Assembly (NCBI RefSeq): GCF_029852145.1
Contig: NC_079974.1
Location: forward strand, 10,665,041-10,729,040
Direction: 5' to 3'
Length of the DNA stretch: 64,000 nt
Source: Microplitis mediator
Lineage: Eukaryota > Arthropoda > Insecta > Hymenoptera > Braconidae
Below the pieces are notes generated by a model, which was not told the origin of the DNA, made no database searches, and saw only the letters and a program-made list of their open reading frames with translations. Every line of letters starts with the position of its first letter. The stretch's first letter is position 1. The position numbers and the translations under genes were made by a program. Below are positions 1-11,478 of the stretch, one piece after another.

Positions 1-273
1 CTTTTTTTATAAAACAAATCACTCACATTTGCATGTAACATCACGAGAAACTGTCAAAATATTCGTCATACAGTGCGTAAAAGTGCCGCCGCTGGCGCTG
101 GCCTCGATGGCCTCGGAGCGAATAGGGAATGGTTAGCCTGGCTAGCATTCACAGGTGGGCCAGGTACTGCGCAGCGTACAAGTCAGGTAAAATATTTATG
201 TTGGAAAACATAATTGACCCAGCATGAAATAAATTAAATTGTAATTTATTGTCAATAATAAACATAATTTATC

Positions 274-525
274 GCCCTCGCAGATTTGAATCACGGTGGA
301 CACGGTAGGTTTGTTCCATTTTACGACTGTGATTACGCAATGTATCCACCGTGATTCCACGGTGGCTTTACCACCGTGTATACACGGTGTTTCCACTGTG
401 ATTACGCGGTGGATACACCGTGGAACCACGGTGGTGAAACGGTACAAAGCCACCGTGTAACCACAATGGATCCACGGTGTTTACACTTCCACGGTGTTTC
501 CACCGTGATTCCAATCTGCGAGGGC
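274..525. mobile_element. MITE-like TIR element built of CCACGGTG words
   Basis: The ends form an imperfect terminal inverted repeat: GCCCTCGCAGATTTGAATCA at the left and the reverse complement of GCCCTCGCAGATTGGAATCA at the right. Between them the word CCACGGTG or CACCGTGG (or near variants such as CACGGTG) recurs about a dozen times in both orientations, so the whole element could fold on itself. A 77-codon minus-strand open frame here is only a by-product of the repeated word. No clear target-site duplication is visible. Non-autonomous TIR element is an inference from structure; no transposase is encoded. Confidence 0.7.
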
Positions 526-1144
526 AAGTACAGATAATTTGAATGGGGTGACACGGAACTAGACTACCCCAATCATATTTTTTAAAAATATCAAAAAAGT
601 ATTTTCGACCAACGCTGTCAATTTAATAGCGTGTCAAGTACATTTTTTTAATAATTCTACCAAAAAGCCAGATCATTTTGATGGTGTAAAAAAACTGCCA
701 AACGTGTTAAAAATCTTCCGTAAAATAGAGTGAAATCGCGTCGGGAAAGAATGAATGTGAGAGAGAGCAACGTCTGGTCAAATCACGTGACGCCCTAAGC
801 CAATGAGAGCGCAGCATATACTCTAATAAAATTTAAAAAAATAGGTGCATGTATTTATGTACGCGCGTGAGAAGTTATACTTCTTTGGCATTATTAAAAA
901 ATAGTTTTTAATTGCATGCAAATAATTAATTACAATAAAATAATAAAAGGACTGGATAAGGATAGTCACCACAGTCAATAAAGTTCAGTTTAAATTTGAA
1001 AAATTAAATAAATAAATATTCATTTTCTTACATTGAGACAAATCGCTTCTCGTCTTCGCGATTTTTACCAGCAGCCACCAGAATTCGCGGGTTGAACCCT
1101 GGCTTAGGCTGGCCTCTAACAAATTTTATTTTACTTGGACAGAG
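526..1144. other. Unassigned AT-rich DNA
   Basis: No convincing ORF, RNA gene or repeat boundary is seen. The stretch is mostly A/T with a short patch around 720-810 of higher G+C. Confidence 0.5.
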
Positions 1145-1294
1145 CCCTGATTAAAAAAAGCGATTTAAAACGATTCGAAATAAACAATTTTAAATACTTT
1201 TTAATGCTTTTGAATACCTTGAATACTTTTGAATCCCTCTTCTTATGGGCATTTAACATTGCAAATCGTTTTAAATCGCTTTTTTTAATCAGGG
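1145..1294. mobile_element. MITE of the CCCTGATTAA family, copy 1
   Basis: A 150-bp element with near-perfect TIRs of about 30 bp beginning CCCTGATTAAAAAAAGCGAT and ending in its complement. The flanks are AG on both sides (1143-1144 and 1295-1296), consistent with a 2-bp target duplication. Three related copies lie at 14471-14592, 16623-16744 and 45062-45202. All share the TIR, a central run of AATCxTTTxAAT blocks and a similar size. No coding capacity. Confidence 0.8.
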
Positions 1295-1864
1295 AGCAGT
1301 GGGCTGGGGTTCTTGCAAAGCAAAGACCCGCACTTATTCAAACTCGGCAACGTATGAGAAAACTTATCAACTTAACTCACGGCTTATAAAATTATAGAAT
1401 ATTCTTATTGATCGTCAAATTACTATTTGTAACTTAATTAATATTTATTTTATCAGACTATTTAATAATCTTACCAGTAAAATAGGAAATAAGTAGGATG
1501 AACAGTGATAGATGGAATAAAAGGAATTAATCAGAATACTTTGCAAGTTTATTGCCAATTATAATAATCAAAATTACTTACAAGAAAATGCAAGCGCTGG
1601 ATATAATGTAGACAGATTCGTAGCACAGTATAAATTTTATATCGCGAGTATATCGCCGGTAACGTACAGTAATATTTATTTGAACTAACTTTGTTTATAA
1701 TTATCAGTAAACTTGGACAGTAAAGTATATCGCAAGAGAATTGCTAGTAATACAACTATAACGCAAGTTAATTTCCCGATTTACAAAGTAGTTAGCCGTA
1801 TTAACAAAGTCGCAAATAAATTGCTGGTATATGACAGTAAAACTAAATTATAAGTCTTATCGCT
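1295..1864. other. Unassigned AT-rich DNA
   Basis: No gene or repeat could be recognised. Several degenerate AGTAATATTTATT-like and GCAAGTTAATT-like blocks occur around 1590-1830. Confidence 0.4.
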
Positions 1865-2098
1865 GATTGATTTAGGATCGAAGTGAAGTTCAATCACCGT
1901 AGGGTCTTAGGGCTGAGTTTTTGGGCTCGCTCCCCACTTCCCCTCACGGTCATGCGTTGAGGTGATAACTAGTCATGTGACCATGGCACTATGACTAGCT
2001 TTAGGTGGTTTCAGACGGCAACGAGACGGGGAAAAATGGGAACCGCAAGGCTGAGGGAGAAGATGACAATTCACATTGTCTCAACATTAACTGTAACA
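1865..2098 (+). repeat. Dispersed repeat paralogous to 58384-58586
   Basis: Shared blocks in the same order as the later copy include GATCGAAGTG, TGGGCTC, CCCCACTT, CATGCGT, GAGGTGA, TTTCAGACGGCA, CGAGACG and GGGAACCGCAA. The last part, with TTCACATTGTCTCAA, matches 59111-59130. This looks like part of a longer dispersed element, possibly LTR or untranslated sequence of an LTR retrotransposon, but I cannot name it. Confidence 0.6.
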
Positions 2099-2127
2099 TA
2101 AATTCTCTCATTGTTCGAATGTTATTT

Positions 2128-3096
2128 TTAAATTATGTCCACTGTCATATCATCTTCTGGTAATGACTGAATCGAAACTTCAGTTATCAGTGGCTTATGA
2201 TAACTAAAATATGATACGAAAAGTTTTGTATTAACAGCGTTGAGAAATCGTGCAAATACAGCATCTATAGTAGTGCCATGTCGTGTTGTCGAAATCAGAG
2301 AATTATTATTCATGGCTAGATTCAAGTCATTTTGGAGGAAATCAATAAGTGGTTGAACATCTTCACGGGAAAAATTGACGTTGAAGTCACCACTTTAAAT
2401 TACCGGTAACTTGAAATAATGTCGTCCATGTTTCGATTTGCAAACTCAAAGTAGATGCGATCGTTTAACATTTATCGTTTTGTTATTATTAAGTGGAATA
2501 GTTGTAGATCTTCTTCCTATCGGTACAGCAGTTGTACTAATTTGATGAGAAGCTACATGTCCAGCGACTTTTTTCTTTATTTTTTGACAAATTTTTAGTG
2601 AGTCTGGGAAATCAAGCCATACAACATTCACATCTCCTTCATCATTAAATTCAAGATGAATTAATTTTCCAACAGCTTCATTTGCTAAGCCATCTGACAC
2701 ATCGATGTTTGTTGTAATCAGATAAAAAACATTCGGCACAAATACGGTTTCATAAGGCAATCCTCCAGTATCAATGACCGACATTTTATATCATTCTTGA
2801 ACTACAAAAGCTGTTTGTTCTGCTGAAGTACAACCAACAAATACGTCTTTAGCAATTGAAGTTGTTTTATTTTGAGCAGCACTTAAAATTCGGTTATTAT
2901 ATCTTGTGACAGCCTCGTTTGTATTGAATAATCTGATTCCATGTCGACATTCTACTCCGGCCTCTTGAGTTGTCATAAATCGTGATTCCAATAAAATTAA
3001 TTGGCGATCGTCGAGTTGTTGACTATTCTCAATTTTTGTCAATATTGAAGAAAACTCTTGGTTTGCCTGCCGCATAACTTGATCTTGATAATTTTA
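2128..3096 (-). pseudogene. Relic of Helentron-type Rep/helicase-endonuclease (C-terminal part)
   Basis: Read on the minus strand, the first block (3096-2791) carries MRQANQEFSSIL, LLESRF and RHGIRLFNTNEAV, typical of the PIF1-family helicase of arthropod Helitrons. After one in-frame TGA (2791-2793) the same frame continues (2784-2446) with TNIDVSDGLANEAVGKLIHL and TAVPIGRRSTTIPLNNNKTI, again PIF1-like. The expected IHKSQGG helicase motif is missing. About 50 bases later, nucleotides near 2395-2128 encode GDFNVN and TTIDAVFARFLN with SYFSYHKPL, an apurinic-type endonuclease (EEP) C-terminus. Helicase followed by EEP endonuclease is the domain order of Helentron/Helitron2 proteins. The Rep domain and N-terminus are absent and an internal deletion is evident, so this is dead. 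Family assignment is from recalled motifs, not a search. Confidence 0.75.
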
Positions 3097-3833
3097 AATA
3101 TTTATTATTGATTATTAAATATTATAAAAATAAATTTCACAATAAATCAGATAATTGAATTTAAGTTTATTCATTTTTCAAATATTTATCATTTTCTCAA
3201 TTTAATATTCACTTTTCATTTTTATCAAAAAGTTTTTATTAAATTTGTTCATTTATTTTTATGAAAATTTATTATTTATTCAATTTAATAATTAATAATA
3301 AATATTAAAAATTAATATTTTAATTTGATGTTTGATTTTAATTTTTATCACAAATGTTTTATTGAATTTATTTCTTTACTTTGTAAATATTAAATAAGCA
3401 ATAATAAATATTTAACATTAATAATTTAATGATATTTAGTATTGATTATATTAAATACTAATATTTTAATTTATATTTATAAATAATACATACGGATACT
3501 TAACCTCAATTATATTGGAGCTCTTGAAAAAGTATATTTGCACAATTTTTTTCACTAATATTTACGAATAGTAAATAATATTAATCCAAATATCCAATTT
3601 AAATAACTACTGAACATAACTTATTAGCACACATATAATTCGCTTTTGTATGAAACTAAAACACGTTTTGTGAATGTAGAAACTAGAAATATGTGGATAA
3701 GTATTATAAATATGAAAACAGTGATCAGAGGCGACGAGCATGCCAATATGCGCGACTAATAAAGGTTCCATTTCTATGTAGTCGTTTTTGAGATATTTCA
3801 AAACAACTAAAATAAAATGTTTTTTTTTAATTC
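3097..3833. other. Very AT-rich unassigned DNA
   Basis: Mostly short A/T words with many TTTAATATTAATAA-like blocks (3100-3500). Nothing coding is supported. Confidence 0.5.
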
Positions 3834-4125
3834 TTTCGATAACGGTTTCTCTTGAACGAATGGACCGATTTTGATGGTTGCAGTGGCATTCGACGCGGCT
3901 TCTAAAGTTTCAGAGCTGATTAGATTACGGAATCAGTACGTTGAGCACATTAGAAGTTATCCAAAAAAAAAATTTTATTTTTGGAATGTCTTCGAACGCA
4001 CCCTACCGATCAATTTCAATTTTTCACAGCTTTTAGATATTGACAAGCCACGTCGAATGCCATCGTAACAATCAAAATCGGTTTATCCGTTCGAAAGATA
4101 CAGATATTTACATACGTACGTACAT
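3834..4125 (+). repeat. R1-family internal unit fragment
   Basis: Matches the internal units of R1 seen at 47320-47640: TTTCTCTTGAACGAATGGAC, GATTTTGATGGTTG, GGCATTCGACGCGGCTT, AGAGCTGATT and TTATCCAAA, then a second half-unit with CGCACCCTACCGAT and CATACGTACGTAC. The apparent ORF over it is not conserved as protein. Confidence 0.7.
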
Positions 4126-4127
4126 AC

Positions 4128-4387
4128 TGTAACGGGTTTTCACCACCGGGGATCTACCGGAGTGAAGTCCGAATACACTTACGATTTTTGGCAACCTTGT
4201 TCAAAATTATTAGTTGGGCGCCAGGTGATGTAATAATCACCAAATAAACAATTATCAAAATCGGCTCAGGGTGGCGGATCGGGGAAAGGTCAGGCACTTA
4301 AGATTACGATAAATAATTGATCAGGATTACAAAAACAATTAGTCGTATATTAAACAGAAAATTAATTGATAGTTATCACAAAAAAAA
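4128..4387 (+). repeat. LTR-like fragment starting TGTAACGGG
   Basis: The block TGTAACGGGTTTT, CACCACCGGGGATCTACC and GGAGTGAAGTCCGA recurs with small changes at 59141. TGTAACGGG is a common start for Ty3/gypsy LTRs in insects. The matching end (CCCGTTACA) is not found nearby, because R1 copy A begins at 4388, so this is a truncated or interrupted fragment at best. Confidence 0.4.
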
Positions 4388-5565
4388 TCTGGGCATCGGT
4401 TCGCCCTGCAGGCCAGCCCCTAAACTTCCCGCTGTTTTCGAACTCCAAGAGCTCGAAAACATTAGTATAAATACATTTTCGAGCTCTTCAAGCTCGAAAC
4501 TACCTTCGTTTCCCTTTTTATAAGCTTTTCAAGCTCAAAAGGGTTACGGTTTATGTTAAAGTTTGAAAATTTAGAATCCAAAATAACGAATGCATGAGCG
4601 TTTTTTATATATTTATTTACAATTATGTTCAATAATTAGCTCAAAAATAAGTATTTACGTGATACGTTGTATCTACATCGTGCAAGTATATCGTGATACT
4701 CGCGAACATGACGATTTTTGAGCAATCACTTTCAATGACTTATATAAAGAAGAACATATTAGTTTTGAGTAATTCTGTTCAGTAATTATGATGTTTTTTA
4801 ATGAAAAAAAAAAGATATAGATTTTACATTCATTATTCCGTCAACAATAGCTCTCGAACGGATTATCTGATTGGGACGTTCTTGGGAGCAATCGAATGCT
4901 TTTATTGAGTTCTAGAGCTGATCAGATTTTGGAATTGATCGATTCGATAGTTTCCGAAATATTCACGAAAAACGGAAAAAAACGATTTTTTTTTTCATTC
5001 TTTCGTCGACGATATCTCTTGAACGGATTATCTGATTGGGACGGTTGAGGTGGCAATATAATGCTTACATCGAGTTCTAGAGCTGAATAGATTTTGGAAT
5101 TGATCGCTTTGATAGATTCCGAAATATCCACGAAAAACGGAAAAAAACGATTTTTTTCCATTCTTTCGTCGACGATACCTCTTGAACAAATTATCCGATT
5201 GAGGCGGTTGAGGTGGCAATCGGCGCGTTTTATTAAGGTTTAGAGCTGATGAAATTTAGGGAATGATTGGTTTAGTCGTTTCGACGATATTTGCAAAAAT
5301 CCGTTTTCTACTGTTTCTTTCGTCGACGATATCTTTCGAACGGATTATCTGATTGAGACGTTCTTGGTGGCAATCGGAAGCTTTTATCGTGTTCTAGAGC
5401 TGATTAGATTTTGAAATTGATCGATCCAACAGTTTTCACAATATCCAAAAAAAACGAAAAAAAAAATTATTTTTTTTTTCGTATTTCTTAAATATCTCAG
5501 AGTTTATTTGACTAAATGGTCTAAAATTCTTAAAATTCTAAAAATGGTAAAAAAACACACACACA

Positions 5566-5657
<92 letters not shown>

Positions 5658-5752
5658 TATATATATGATTAAAACCCGGTTTTTGAAAATCGGGGTGAAA
5701 CCAATAACTTCCCGAATTTTCTGAAAATCGTCAATTTTCTCAGCGGGAAGTT
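4388..5752 (+). repeat. R1 dispersed element, copy A (full ends)
   Basis: Starts in an A-tract with a CGGTTCGCCCTGCAGGCCAG block and AAACTTCCCGCTGTTTTCGA, followed by the paired CTCGAAAA/GAGCTC words, and ends with TTCTCAGCGGGAAGTT followed by AAAAA. ACTTCCCGCT near the start and AGCGGGAAGT at the end form a 10-bp inverted pair. The middle holds about four diverged tandem units of roughly 155-160 bp (near 4846, 5004, 5164, 5318), each with TCGACGATATCT, GAACGGATTATC, GGTGGCAAT and TTCTAGAGCTGA. A long (CA)n follows. No protein is encoded. I recognise no named family. Confidence 0.75.
5554..5653. repeat. (CA)n microsatellite
   Basis: About 100 bp of nearly pure CA with one TA interruption, inside R1 copy A. 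Confidence 0.97.
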
Positions 5753-7126
5753 AAAAATATCGGATCAAAACTCAGATTGGTCGTTTTAGTCGTAAATCGC
5801 GTTGTTCAATATTCAGGATCGAAATTGGTCGTTGGTCGGAGTCGAATTGTTCAAATACAAAAAAACGTGACCGTTCCGTTTGGCGTCTATCCCGGATCTC
5901 TCGTTTCAATCAATGCCTCAGGTCGATTGCTCGGTCAAAGTCGGAATGGTGATCATAGATGTCACCAAAAGTTGCTCACCGGGTAATTATTTATTATATT
6001 CAAATAATTAAAAACCTCGGGTCGATGTCGAATTTTTCATCATGTTACAATACATACATACACTTGGACATCATCTTGAAATTAGTCAGAATAGCTTCCT
6101 AGAACCTCAAAACGTCAAGATCTCTTAGAGATTCGATTTTAAAAAATCGGACCGAAATCAATGATGGGAATGGGAACAGGAACTCCTTTCTCTCCTCCTT
6201 GAGGGACTAGGACTTCTCTCTCTTCCCCCAATGAAATTGGAAATTTTATCTGCACATACTAAAGAAAACAAAACGAGTATCTCCAACATTTTATTAAATT
6301 TTATATTTAAACATATTTCAACCTTACATCTTGTTATTCATTAGTTTTTAATTCATAAATTTTCTTTGTAATCAATTTAGTACTTTTCGATCTTACATGC
6401 TCATGTTCTGCCGTTCGATTCATTCAGACCATTCACCGATATGTCATCTCGAGCTAATATACCAATGATACTGGATAGCACACGTTGCATCGAATTTCAT
6501 TTTTCTCCCTAAAAGCTCCTCGGAAACTCACTAGGGTATCCACCTATCTCCCAAAAGTAGTGTAATACTTTAAAAAAATGTTGACTCTGTCATTTGCGGA
6601 TGGAATCCAAAGCTCCAGCCGAGATAAATTTCGAGAGGTATTGAAGAATTGTCATATCCAATTTTTCAACCGGATCGTTGATTGAGGGTGCTGTTACGTT
6701 CTGGTTTTAATTAAATTTAAATAAAAATTTTTAGAAATTTTTTTTTTGAAGTCTCGAATTATTTATTCGCCGCCGTGGGCGAATAAACGGTTCGACACTT
6801 CTTAGAATCATAATTAAATAATAAGTTAACAAATAGTTACTTTGTTGGCGATATCATTTTTATTCACCGCCAACAATGTAACGGAAATCTCTTGCGATAA
6901 GAGAGTCGCCGTGGCTCGCAGATAGTCTAAACAGATGACGATGCATGAGACCCGGGCCACGACGATTCTCTCATAGGAAACCTGAGATGCAACGTTAACA
7001 TTTTTGATAATGTATTATACCAAGGAGCGACAGAATCAAGGCAGTCGATCACAATATCTAGTAGAGCTAAGAACTCTGCACAAACCTGTTGGCTTGATCC
7101 TATCACTCGGACTTTGAGGCAAAATA
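5753..7126. other. Unassigned DNA with an R1 3' fragment
   Basis: Positions 6050-6165 match the R1 right end (CACTTGGACATCATC, AGCTTCCTAGAACCTCAAAA, AATCGGACCGAAA) but lack AGCGGGAAGTT. Around 6878-6990 there is a loose inverted pair, GAGAGTCGCCGTGGC with GCCACGACGATTCTC. TGTAACGGAAATCTC at 6875 resembles an LTR start but has no partner. The rest shows nothing I can support. Confidence 0.45.
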
Positions 7127-7388
7127 AATATCGGAATTTACGGAATTTAGTTGTCGATAATCTACATAAAATTAAAGAGCTTCATCTTTTTTCTTTTTAA
7201 ATACGACTGGAGATGCCCATGGACTAGAACTAGGTTGAATAACGCCTTGACTTTTCATATCTTTTAATAATTCGAAAGCTTCTTTCCTATATTGTCATGG
7301 AATACGTCTAGGAGACTGTTTAATGGGTTGAGCATTTTCTGTATCAATCTCATGGTCAATGTAACTGTAGATACCAATGTCATTTTTT
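7127..7388 (-). pseudogene. Ty3/gypsy reverse transcriptase N-terminal relic
   Basis: Translated on the minus strand this reads with HEIDTENAQPIKQ and SPRRIP, then FELLKDMKSQGVIQPSSSPW, ASPVVFKKKKDEAL and VDYRQLNSV, the hallmark N-terminal palm of Ty3/gypsy polymerase. Two in-frame stops (TGA at 7295-7297, TAA at 7172-7174) show it is dead. The upstream part is cut exactly where R1 copy B begins (7389) and the downstream part ends just after the LNSV motif. It marks a former autonomous gypsy element on this strand. Confidence 0.85.
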
Positions 7389-8186
7389 ACTTCCCGCTAA
7401 GAAAATTGTAAATTTTCAAAAATTCGGGAAATTATTGGTTTCGGTCCGGTTTACGAAAATCGAATTTTCATCAGATGTCGACGATTTGAAGTCCTAGGAA
7501 GCTATTCTGACTAATTTCACGATGATGTCAGAGTGTATGTATGTACGTACGTACGTACGTACGTATGTAAATACCTGTATCTTTTGAACGGATGAACCGA
7601 TTTTGAACTTTAAGGTGTCATCCGACGCGGCTTGTCAATATCTTAAAGCCGTGAGAAAATTGAGCTTGATCGGTAGGGCTCGTTCAGAGATATTCCAAAA
7701 ATAAAATTTTGTAAAAAATGTTTTTTTTGGATAACTTTTAATGTGCTCGATGGATTAATTCCAAAATGGACTGGGCTCTAGAGCTTTATAAGCCGCGTCG
7801 AATGCCACTTCAACCATTAAAATCAGTTCATTCGTTCAAGAGAAACCGTTGTCGAAAGAATTAAAAAAAAAATTTTTTTTATTTTTTCTGAAATATCTCA
7901 AAAATGACTCGATAAATCGAATTCAAAATTTGATCAGCTTTAGAACTTGATAAAACGCGTCGATTGCCACCTCAACCGTCTCAATCGGTTTATTCGTTTG
8001 AGAGATATCGTTGGAGAAAAAATGGTGAAAAACGTTTTTTCTCCGAAAACAACGGCATACAAACGTATTTTCGAGCTCGAAGAGCTCGAAAATGTATTCA
8101 CAATAATGTTTTCGAGGTTCTTGAGCTCGAAAACAGCGGGAAGTTTTGGGGCTGGCCCGCAGGGTCAACTGACAGACCGATTTTTT
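7389..8186 (-). repeat. R1 dispersed element, copy B
   Basis: Inverted orientation: the left edge is ACTTCCCGCTAAGAAAAT (R1 right end) and the right edge contains GCGGGAAGTTTTGGGGCTGG, CCCGCAGGGTCAACTG and ACAGACCG running into a T-tract. Internal (GTAC)n-like steps (7545-7565) and two diverged units are present. It sits directly against the gypsy relic, so it inserted into it or its remains. Confidence 0.75.
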
Positions 8187-8330
8187 TTTTAGTTTTTTTT
8201 TAAATATCTCAAAATCGACTCGATAAATCAATTTCAAAATTTGATCAGCTTTAGAACTTGATAAAACGCGTCGATTGCCATCCCAACCGTCTCAATCGGT
8301 TTATTCGTTTGAGAGATATCAAAAAAAATT
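8187..8330 (-). repeat. Extra R1 internal unit outside the copy B terminus
   Basis: Nearly duplicates 7880-8010: AAATATCTCAAAA, GACTCGATAAATC, TTTGATCAGCTTTAGAACTT and CGTCGATTGCCA. It lies beyond the apparent R1 end, so copy B either inserted into an older R1 unit or a segment was duplicated. Confidence 0.6.
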
Positions 8331-9438
8331 TCTCAATTTTTTTATACCGCCGGCATTAGCGTTACCCAAAGCGTATGTTTGTTAAGTTGACATTTAAAGC
8401 AGATGCAGTCACAGCGGTAAAAAAAAAATTGAGGAATTTTTTTTGACAATGATAAATCATTGCGGATACAACAACAAAAAAATATTGAAAAAAAAAATTA
8501 TTGAAAAAAAAAATTTTTCAAAATTTTTTTTTTCAATTTTTTTTGATAATTGATCTTTTTGATCAAAGAAATGAAGCTTATCGGTAAAAAAACCATTTCA
8601 AATCGAAAAAATGAACATAAACCGAGAAACTACCAATTATGGTGATTTTTGACAAAATCGATAAATTTAAAGCTTCGGGATACTAAGAAAAAAAAAATCG
8701 CAGCGATTTGGAATTTTCAGGGTTTTTTCAGGACATTTTGAGGTTAAAAAAAAGACAAAGATATCCTTTGTTCATCCGTTATATCCAAAGTTATAGCAAT
8801 ATTTCCGAATATCCTTAAATTTGTGAATTTTGACCCTTTTTCTACTAAACAATATCGCTTTAAAAAAAATTTTTTTATCAAATGCCACTAATTTTGCCTT
8901 ATAGAGAATGTTTTCCAGTTTTCAAAACCCTGCTTTCATTTTCTGTACGACCAATACATCCGGAGTTATTGATTATCAAAGCCAAAATGGACCTTTTTGC
9001 TTTGATCAATGATAACTCGGCGCCAAATCGTCGTAGAGAATTTTTCAGGCCGCCAAATTAAAGGGCATAAAATTTCCTAGAAAAGTCATACGGTCGGATT
9101 ATTTAAAAAAATTTATTGACGCCCATAGAGGTATTGAAAGACCAGCAAAAATTTTGAAAATTTCTTTTTCGTTTGTTTTCTTATGATTACTCCGGAACCG
9201 TACATGATAAAATTTGAGGTCCAGATCTGAAAAGTAGAAACTTGAGGCTACAATTTGCTTTTATTAATTTTCTCATACGACCATTTTTCACTGAGTCACA
9301 GCATGTTGAAAATCACCTAAAAATATCGGATTTTTTTTCTATCCCTTAATTTTTGTGACCAGTGTATTTTTGACGCTCTCTCACATCTGATGTCATAACA
9401 TTGTTGCCATTTGAAATTTTCAAACAATTGTTTTCAAT
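8331..9438. other. Unassigned AT-rich repetitive-looking DNA
   Basis: Long A/T runs plus sentence-like blocks such as CCAATACATCCGGAGTTATT and GTTATAGCAATATTTCC typical of degenerate dispersed repeats. GACCAGTGTATTTTTGACGC at 9359 resembles a TIR-element end, but no partner was found. Confidence 0.35.
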
Positions 9439-10070
9439 ATTTATTTGCTGTTAGTTATTTAATATATATGAATGCTAATGCATTCATATATTCTTTGATT
9501 GGTGTTTTAATATTTTTTTAATCTTCAATGGCATACCAATCCTATTTATTGTAATATTTGGCTAGCCTCTCTGTGCTAGCACGACAATTACTTTTTATTT
9601 CAAAAACGGTTTCGCCCCGAATATACTTGCTGGGCTCATCAGTAAAGTTGATGCAAGTATATTCTACTTTAGACCGTTTAATTGATGTTAAATTTTATAC
9701 CCAATTCCATTTTTTTCCACATTTGGAAAAAATGGAATTTTTTCTCCATTCCATGTTTAATGCCTCTTATATTTATTTGCTGTTAGTTATTTAATATATA
9801 TGAATGCTAATGCATTCATATATTCTTTGATTGGTGTTTTAATATTTTTTTAATCTTCAATGGCATACCATTGGGTATAAAATTGGGTATAAAATTTAAC
9901 ATCAATTAAACGGTCTAAAGTAGAATATACTTGCATCAACTTTACTGATGAGCCCAGCAAGTATATTCGGGGCGAAACCGTTTTTGAAATAAAAAGTAAT
10001 TGTCGTGCTAGCACAGAGAGGCTAGCCAAATATTACAATAAATAGGATTGGTATGCCATTGAAGATTAAA
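9439..10070. repeat. Composite direct plus inverted repeat
   Basis: A ~98-bp block (GCTGTTAGTTATTTAATA through CAATGGCATACCA) is present twice in direct orientation, at about 9439-9537 and 9770-9868. A ~180-bp block after the first copy (CCTATTTATTG, GGCTAGCCTCTCTGTGCTAG, CAAAAACGGTTTCGCCCCGA, GATGCAAGTATATTCTAC, ATTTTATACCCAAT; about 9525-9708) returns as its reverse complement at about 9886-10066, apparently almost unchanged. The middle holds a small hairpin of CCATTTTTTTCC and GGAAAAAATGG. Arms this similar imply a young palindromic duplication or a fold-back element with a rearranged end. Confidence 0.85.
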
Positions 10071-11478
10071 AAAAAAAGTTTTCAATATTCTTAAAAATAC
10101 TGAGATTGATGATCACTTAAAAAAACTTATAATCTCGGTTACTTGTACTTCTGTAGAAGAACTTAAATTTCCCTGTTTAAGTTCTTAAATCGTACTCTCT
10201 AGACAAGTCTTACAAATTAAAAATTGTAATATTTATAATATTTACATGAATTAAGTGACAGCCGAGTAGTGTAGTTACAGCGTTCGCTCAAGATTAAATT
10301 TTAGTTACATCTGCTCACGCTCGATAAGAAAACATTTACAATTCATCTTTGACTTTGAAAATGAAGACATAGTAAACCTGTAAAATAATATTTTAAAAGC
10401 AAAGCAATTTAAAGACTAAGATGCACTATTTTGTACTATTAAACACGTGATGAATTACTGAATCGTAACTTTACTAATTAACTAACTTCGATGTCAATTT
10501 ATCTCTACTACTTAGCTTAATACAGCATTTTGGTGCTCACTATACGAGTTTCACAACGTTAAACCGCTACATTTTTTATAACAGTCGCTATTTTCTTGAA
10601 GGTAGTTGCCGGGTGATGGGTATAGTGTCAGAAAGTTTTAAAATTTTTTATACTTAGTAAGGGTATTAAGATACAATTACCATTAAAATTCGAAGTCGAT
10701 TGACCATCTCTAATTCGAGATATTTAGAATCAAAGTTCGGATCATTAACATTGCGAGCAATGAGGAGTATACTTTTCAAGTCGCGTCCGTGATTTTAATA
10801 TTAAAACTAACAGTCAGAAACTTTTGGAAAACTAACAGAAAATTAATGAATTTGTCCTTAATTTGAAAAAAAATATTCACCATCTCATTGTTAAAATATA
10901 GCAATGCAAAGTTCAACAACTAATAAAAAATATACATGTCGGTGAATTGGAAAAAAAACAATCTGACAGCGCTGTAGGCGACTATGCATAGTACTATTTG
11001 AGTGGTAAATTTAAACAGATACTCAGTGCACTATACAGCAACTGGTAGAACATATGCGACCTTGACAAATCATAATTTTAAAAAATGTTCAACAGTATTT
11101 GTGTATACGTATATATGAGTAGTGTGTAGGTAAACCTTCCACGGGTACCGTATCAAAAAAAAGCAATATCTCGTTTTAACTACCACCTAACCTAATCTTG
11201 CTCATATGGCTCATAACTTTTTGACAAGATTGTAGCAGGACAACTACCTTAATATCGCTTTTTTGTTAGAGTTGAGGGTGTAACTTGCTGGTTCACCAAC
11301 TGAAGTGATAATGATAAAAAAATAGTTTTTACATCATTCATACTTAAGTTTGAATTGAGGTTTAGCTCACACTCATACTTGTGACATATACTGTAAGGTT
11401 TTAGCTTATGCTGTAACTTTTCACTTCTCGGATACTAATTTTATGTACGTGCTTAACAATTGATTACTTTTCAATTAG
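10071..11478. other. Unassigned DNA
   Basis: No ORF, RNA gene or clear repeat was recognised in this stretch of AT-rich, non-tandem sequence. Confidence 0.4.

Noticed and set aside
4922..5219. Minus-strand frames with repeated RRRKNxKK and FFPFF blocks
   Set aside because: They follow the R1 internal units; reading frames shift between units and no family is recognised.
7923..8237. Frames reading FELFELENTF and similar
   Set aside because: These are translations of the R1 GAGCTC/CTCGAAAA hairpins on either strand, seen in every R1 copy.
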